DNA from: Brevundimonas sp.
Lineage (GTDB): Bacteria; Pseudomonadota; Alphaproteobacteria; Caulobacterales; Caulobacteraceae
Assembly (NCBI GenBank): GCA_031119155.1
Contig: JAVHYH010000080.1
Coordinates: 1-8,163 of the forward strand
Direction: 5' to 3'
DNA length: 8,163 nucleotides
Below are positions 6,033 through 8,163 of this stretch, one piece after another. A program made the translations under genes and the position numbers. Positions within the stretch are counted from its first letter, which is position 1. Each line of letters opens with the position of its first letter. Under the pieces are notes generated by a model, which was given only the letters and a program-made list of their open reading frames with translations, was not told where the DNA came from and made no database searches.

Positions 6033-6048
6033 CGCCGCCCCGGCTGCG
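6015..6048. terminator. 14-bp bidirectional hairpin between convergent genes
   Basis: A perfect 14-bp stem, 6015-6028 with 6035-6048 (core CAGCCGGGGCGG), has a 6-nt loop that contains the GH15 stop codon. The left arm lies within the last GH15 codons, and the SDR stop is at 6054-6056. No T-run on either side, but stability and position suggest a shared terminator or a barrier to antisense transcription. Confidence 0.65.
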
Positions 6049-6053
6049 GCCTG

Positions 6054-6947
6054 TCAGCCGATGCCGGCCCCGCCGGTCGCGCCGAAGACTTCCCCGTTGA
6101 TGTAGCTGCCCTCCTGGGAGGCGAGCAGCACATAGAGGGGGGCGATCTCGATCGGCTGACCGGGACGGCCGAAGTCGCTTTGCTCGCCGAACTTCATCAC
6201 CTTCTCCTGCGGCTGGCCGCCGGAAGACTGCAGGGCGGTCCAGAACGGTCCCGGCGCCACCACGTTGGCGCGCACGCCCTTTTCGATGAGCTGTTTGGCC
6301 AGGGCCTTGGTGTAGGCGACGATCCCGGCCTTGGTGGTGGCGTAGTCCAGCAGGATGGCCGAGGGCTCATAGGCCTGGATCGAGGCGGTGGTGATGACCG
6401 AGGCTCCGGCCGGCAGGTGAGGGGTGGCGGCCTGGGCGATCCAGTGCATGGCGTAGAGGTTGGTCTTCATCGTCCGGTCGAAGTCGTCAGAGGACACCTC
6501 GGCGATGGTGTCCCGATACTGCTGGCGACCGGCGTTGATCACGAGGATGTCCAGACCCCCGAAGGCCTCAACGGTCTTGCCGACAAGATCCCGGCACCAG
6601 GCTTGGTCGGTGATGTCGCCAGGCAGAGCCAGGGCCTTGCGGCCCTCGGCCTCGATCAGGGCGATGACCTCCTGGGCGTCCTTCTCCTCGGACGCCAGGT
6701 AGGAGATCGCCACGTCCGCGCCCTCGCGGGCATAGGCGATGGCGGCGGCGCGACCGATTCCGGAATCTCCGCCGGTGACCAGGGCTTTTCGACCCTCGAG
6801 CTTCCCGGCGCCCTTGTAGCTGTCCTCGCCGTGGTCCGGTTGAGGCTCCATTCGGACCGCCAGTCCGGGCACCGGCTGGGGCTGTTCGGGGAAGGGCGGC
6901 TTCGGGTACTGCTCGCGCGGGTCCTGCATCGTCAGGCGATCGGCCAT
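6054..6947 (-). CDS. SDR family oxidoreductase (YhdF/YghA-like)
   Basis: 297 residues. A proline-rich N-terminal extension (about 1-50, with PKPPFPEQPQPVPG) precedes a classical short-chain dehydrogenase: cofactor loop TGGDSGIG (58-65), NAG (138-140), Asn163, Ser189, and the catalytic pair Tyr202/Lys206 in YATTK. The extension and the TGGDSGIG variant are characteristic of the YhdF/YghA/Gsp39 subgroup, several members of which are general stress proteins. It binds NAD(P)H; the substrate is an unknown carbonyl or alcohol. The ATG at 6947 follows AAGGAGAT at good spacing. The exact stress-type promoter at 6981-7005 supports stress control. Single gene, convergent with the GH15 gene. Confidence 0.93.
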   Translation of the reverse strand: MADRLTMQDPREQYPKPPFPEQPQPVPGLAVRMEPQPDHGEDSYKGAGKLEGRKALVTGGDSGIGRAAAIAYAREGADVAISYLASEEKDAQEVIALIEAEGRKALALPGDITDQAWCRDLVGKTVEAFGGLDILVINAGRQQYRDTIAEVSSDDFDRTMKTNLYAMHWIAQAATPHLPAGASVITTASIQAYEPSAILLDYATTKAGIVAYTKALAKQLIEKGVRANVVAPGPFWTALQSSGGQPQEKVMKFGEQSDFGRPGQPIEIAPLYVLLASQEGSYINGEVFGATGGAGIG

Positions 6948-6980
6948 GACATCTCCTTGGTCGAATGGGGGGAGCTTTCC

Positions 6981-7005
6981 AACCCGGGGAGGCCGAGGCC
7001 GTTCC
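6981..7005 (-). promoter_or_regulatory. EcfG/SigT-type promoter of the SDR gene
   Basis: On the minus strand GGAAC (7005-7001), 16 nt, GGTTG (6984-6980). Transcription would begin near 6973, giving a ~26-nt leader that includes the AAGGAGAT ribosome site. From 7006 to 7085, between this promoter and the terminator of small RNA B, I see no gene. Confidence 0.65.
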
Positions 7006-7085
7006 TGAGCCGATTTCCGACACAGGCCGGCGGCGGGTTGGGAGACTGAGCTGGAGGTCCGCGCCCGAATGGCTGAGCGCCGGAC

Positions 7086-7165
7086 AGCAAGAAGCCCCGG
7101 CGACAGGGGGGCTGGTGGCGCGCCGGGGCTTCCATTTCAGGGAGACGTCGTTGGAAACGTTCCGG
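7086..7165 (-). ncRNA. candidate stress-regulated small RNA, copy B
   Basis: An inferred ~80-nt transcript between the promoter at 7172-7196 and the terminator hairpin; both ends are estimates. On the minus strand GTTTCCA pairs with TGGAAGC (7152-7158 with 7128-7134, seven pairs including one G-U) around a 17-nt loop containing GTCTCCCTGA (7137-7146). A 12-bp terminator stem and TTCTTG follow. The last bases of the 5' stem overlap the terminator stem by several bases, so the two folds may compete. The promoter, the 10-base loop motif (preceded by CGAC in both) and the terminator stem core match copy A at 451-517, whereas linker and 5' stem differ. The longest frames across it are arginine/proline-rich and not protein-like. 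Confidence 0.6.
7091..7132 (-). terminator. GC-rich hairpin ending small RNA B
   Basis: A perfect 12-bp stem, GAAGCCCCGGCG at 7091-7102 with 7121-7132, has an 18-nt loop that is C-rich on the minus strand. It is followed on that strand by TTGCTG. The stem core GCCCCGGCG is identical to that of the terminator at 455-486. Confidence 0.7.
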
Positions 7166-7171
7166 GCGCTC

Positions 7172-7196
7172 AACCGGACCGGCGAGCGTTGGTTCC
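7172..7196 (-). promoter_or_regulatory. EcfG/SigT-type promoter of small RNA B
   Basis: On the minus strand GGAAC (7196-7192), 16 nt, GGTTGAG (7175-7169). Same spacing and -10 as at 524-548, 2468-2492 and 6981-7005. No minus-strand coding gene is credible directly downstream, which is why the transcript to 7086 is read as an RNA gene. Confidence 0.65.
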
Positions 7197-7298
7197 AGTT
7201 GAGACACCGTGCGACTACACAAACCCCTGACGCCGCATCATGACCCTGTCGCCCCGCCCGCGCGCGCCCAAGTTCGCCGACACTCGGGGGACCGTAGG

Positions 7299-7529
7299 GT
7301 GCTTGTCGCGATCCTCAACGCGGCGGGTCGATCGCACGACGACGATCTCGATGCGATGAACGCCCAGTGCGATCAACTGGTCCCGACCTTGGTTCAAGCT
7401 CGCAACGAGGACTTTGATCACTGGTCGGAGGCGGCCGAGGCGGGGGTGGCCAGTGCCGGGACACCGGTCCGTCGTCGCGTGAGCGATATCGTCGGACATC
7501 TGCTCCGCTGGCGGATCGGAGAGGTCTGA
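7299..7529 (+). CDS. possible small hypothetical protein
   Basis: 76 residues from GTG at 7299, reading VLVAILNAAGRSHDDDLDAM and ending LLRWRIGEV before TGA. From here on codon first positions are G-rich and third positions GC-rich, as in the recognised genes. The composition is soluble, acidic and helical (AMNAQCDQLVPTL, FDHWSEAAEAG). The frame is open from GTG at 7209, but those 30 codons look non-coding and lack a ribosome site; ATG at 7356 is another choice. I do not recognise the family. A minus-strand frame over the same bases (7215-7547) is less protein-like. Coding status uncertain. Confidence 0.35.
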   Translation: MLVAILNAAGRSHDDDLDAMNAQCDQLVPTLVQARNEDFDHWSEAAEAGVASAGTPVRRRVSDIVGHLLRWRIGEV

Positions 7530-7898
7530 GGCGTCGTAATCGGCCAACTTCCCCGCCCTAGGCCTTCCGTTTCAGGTTCAGCGGTGACGCCCCGGAGCCA
7601 GTGAAGGTTCGGAACGCCACCGCCTGGAGAGATCCGTGACGGTCATCGCGGAGCACCCGTAGACGAAAAGCGGCAGTCGGCAGGGCGATCCGGATGCAGG
7701 CGTCTCAAACCCGAGACTGGTTTTTGCCGGGTGATGCGCGGCGAAGAAAAGGTCGACTGTCGCCAATCCAACCTGTCGGAAGGCGATCAGTGACTTACGA
7801 CCATGCGCACCGGGACTCCGAAGACGGAGTATCCGCCGAAAGCGACCTGCTAAAAGGTCTTCCTAACCCCATGTTCCAAAAGGGGGAAATAGCGTAGA
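7530..7898. other. intergenic stretch beside integrase, no convincing gene
   Basis: 369 bases, visibly lower in GC toward the right end. No tRNA or tmRNA is recognisable, and no direct repeat that could be named an attachment site. Two short frames have ribosome-site-like starts. One is GTG at 7636 after GGAGAG, which stops after eight codons. The other is GTG at 7790 after GGAAGG, giving 35 residues to TAG at 7897 (ending LPNPMFQKGEIA). Either could be a remnant of a gene cut by insertion, or chance. The junction of the element with the chromosome probably lies here, because the recombinase fragment at the right edge ends at 7899. Confidence 0.4.
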
Positions 7899-8163
7899 TC
7901 AGAAGGAAAAACTTACCTGCGCGTCATCGACTGCCCCGTTCATGCCTTGGTCTCTTCGCGAGGCTCCGGCAGCGAGAATTTGGTGGAGAAGGGCATCCCA
8001 GGCGTTCAGCGCCTGACGCTTCTCAGCCATGAAATCATACAGGGCATAGGTCGACACCGTGACTGCGGCCGCGCCGCCGCGCTCGGTGGTGTGGTTGAGG
8101 ATGCGACCGACAATGAAAGGCGTCACCCGAAGGCGTTCGCTCGCCATGATCGTGGAACCGGTC
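7899..8163 (-). CDS. tyrosine recombinase (phage/island integrase), C-terminal part
   Basis: The frame is open to the window edge, so the gene continues to the right; the ATG at 8147 is internal. The visible part begins TGSTIMASERLRVTPFIVGRILNH, matching the usual integrase ending in which an RRT.AT.MA..LGV motif is followed by LNH. Counting from that internal Met, His19 is the box-II His. STYALYDFMAEKRQALNAW fits the common VYNRHDYLAEKRAALEAW ending, with Tyr34 as the nucleophile, although two or three extra residues lie before it. Tyrosine recombinases insert and excise phages and genomic islands, and normally sit next to an attachment site. The C-terminal ~25 residues are unlike the family and may be variable. 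Confidence 0.8.
   Translation of the reverse strand, partial: TGSTIMASERLRVTPFIVGRILNHTTERGGAAAVTVSTYALYDFMAEKRQALNAWDALLHQILAAGASRRDQGMNGAVDDAQVSFSF

Noticed and set aside
6180..7049. Plus-strand frame of 289 codons
   Set aside because: Antisense to the SDR gene, whose cofactor and catalytic motifs are intact.
7215..7547. Minus-strand frame of 110 residues from TTG with GGGGA before it
   Set aside because: Its product is unlike a folded protein in the C-terminal half, and it runs into the promoter side of small RNA B. The plus frame has better codon-position bias. Neither is certain.
7530..7900. tRNA or tmRNA gene as the integration site
   Set aside because: I looked on both strands for a T-arm (GTTCGANTC-like) and acceptor pairing and found none in this stretch.
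8147..8163. ATG at 8147 as the start of an 82-residue protein
   Set aside because: The frame is open beyond it with a typical integrase motif continuing across, so the Met is internal to a longer gene.
1..8163. CRISPR array, tandem repeats or insertion-sequence ends
   Set aside because: No regularly spaced repeats or transposase motifs seen. The only long-range repeat found is the paired small RNA unit.

Overview
The window is GC-rich alphaproteobacterial DNA. The gene families (short BLUF photosensor, DUF6894 protein, Crp-type regulator without iron-sulfur cysteines, GH15 glycosidase, YhdF/YghA-like SDR, a coiled-coil protein of the kind often labelled TolA) and the GGAAC-type promoters fit Caulobacteraceae, for example Brevundimonas or a relative. 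This placement is inference from recalled families, not a search.

Layout. 1-444 (+): a coiled-coil protein cut only at its N-terminus. 451-548 (-): a promoter and small RNA candidate (copy A). 575-2202 (-): an apparent four-gene operon, BLUF photoreceptor > conserved hypothetical > small hypothetical > ClpP-like peptidase, with gaps of a few bases or overlaps. 2226-2492 (-): a DUF6894 gene with its own promoter, which overlaps the end of the Crp gene. 2482-3223 (-): the Crp/Fnr-type regulator, diverging from a flavodoxin/FMN-reductase-like gene (3412-4020, +). 4245-6032 (+): a GH15 enzyme, converging on an SDR oxidoreductase (6054-6947, -) across a perfect hairpin. 7086-7196 (-): a second promoter and small RNA candidate (copy B). 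7209-7529: one doubtful small gene. 7530-7898: no convincing gene. 7899-8163 (-): the C-terminal end of a tyrosine recombinase, so an integrated element probably extends beyond the right edge.

Main observation. Four places carry exactly GGAAC-N16-GGTTG on the minus strand: upstream of both small RNA candidates, the DUF6894 gene and the SDR gene. Weaker variants lie before the BLUF operon, the flavodoxin gene, the GH15 gene and perhaps the Crp gene. This resembles the EcfG/SigT general stress promoter of alphaproteobacteria (GGAAC-N16/17-cGTT). Most of the window therefore looks like a cluster of general-stress genes: a light sensor, a peptidase, a redox protein, a sugar hydrolase, an SDR and two regulatory RNAs.

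The two RNAs share the promoter, a 10-base stretch GTCTCCCTGA and a GC-rich terminator with the same stem core. The shared stretch lies in the loop of a 5' hairpin whose stem sequence differs between the copies, which points to conserved structure. Their nearest known functional parallel is the SigT-dependent sRNA GsrN of Caulobacter; homology to GsrN has not been tested.
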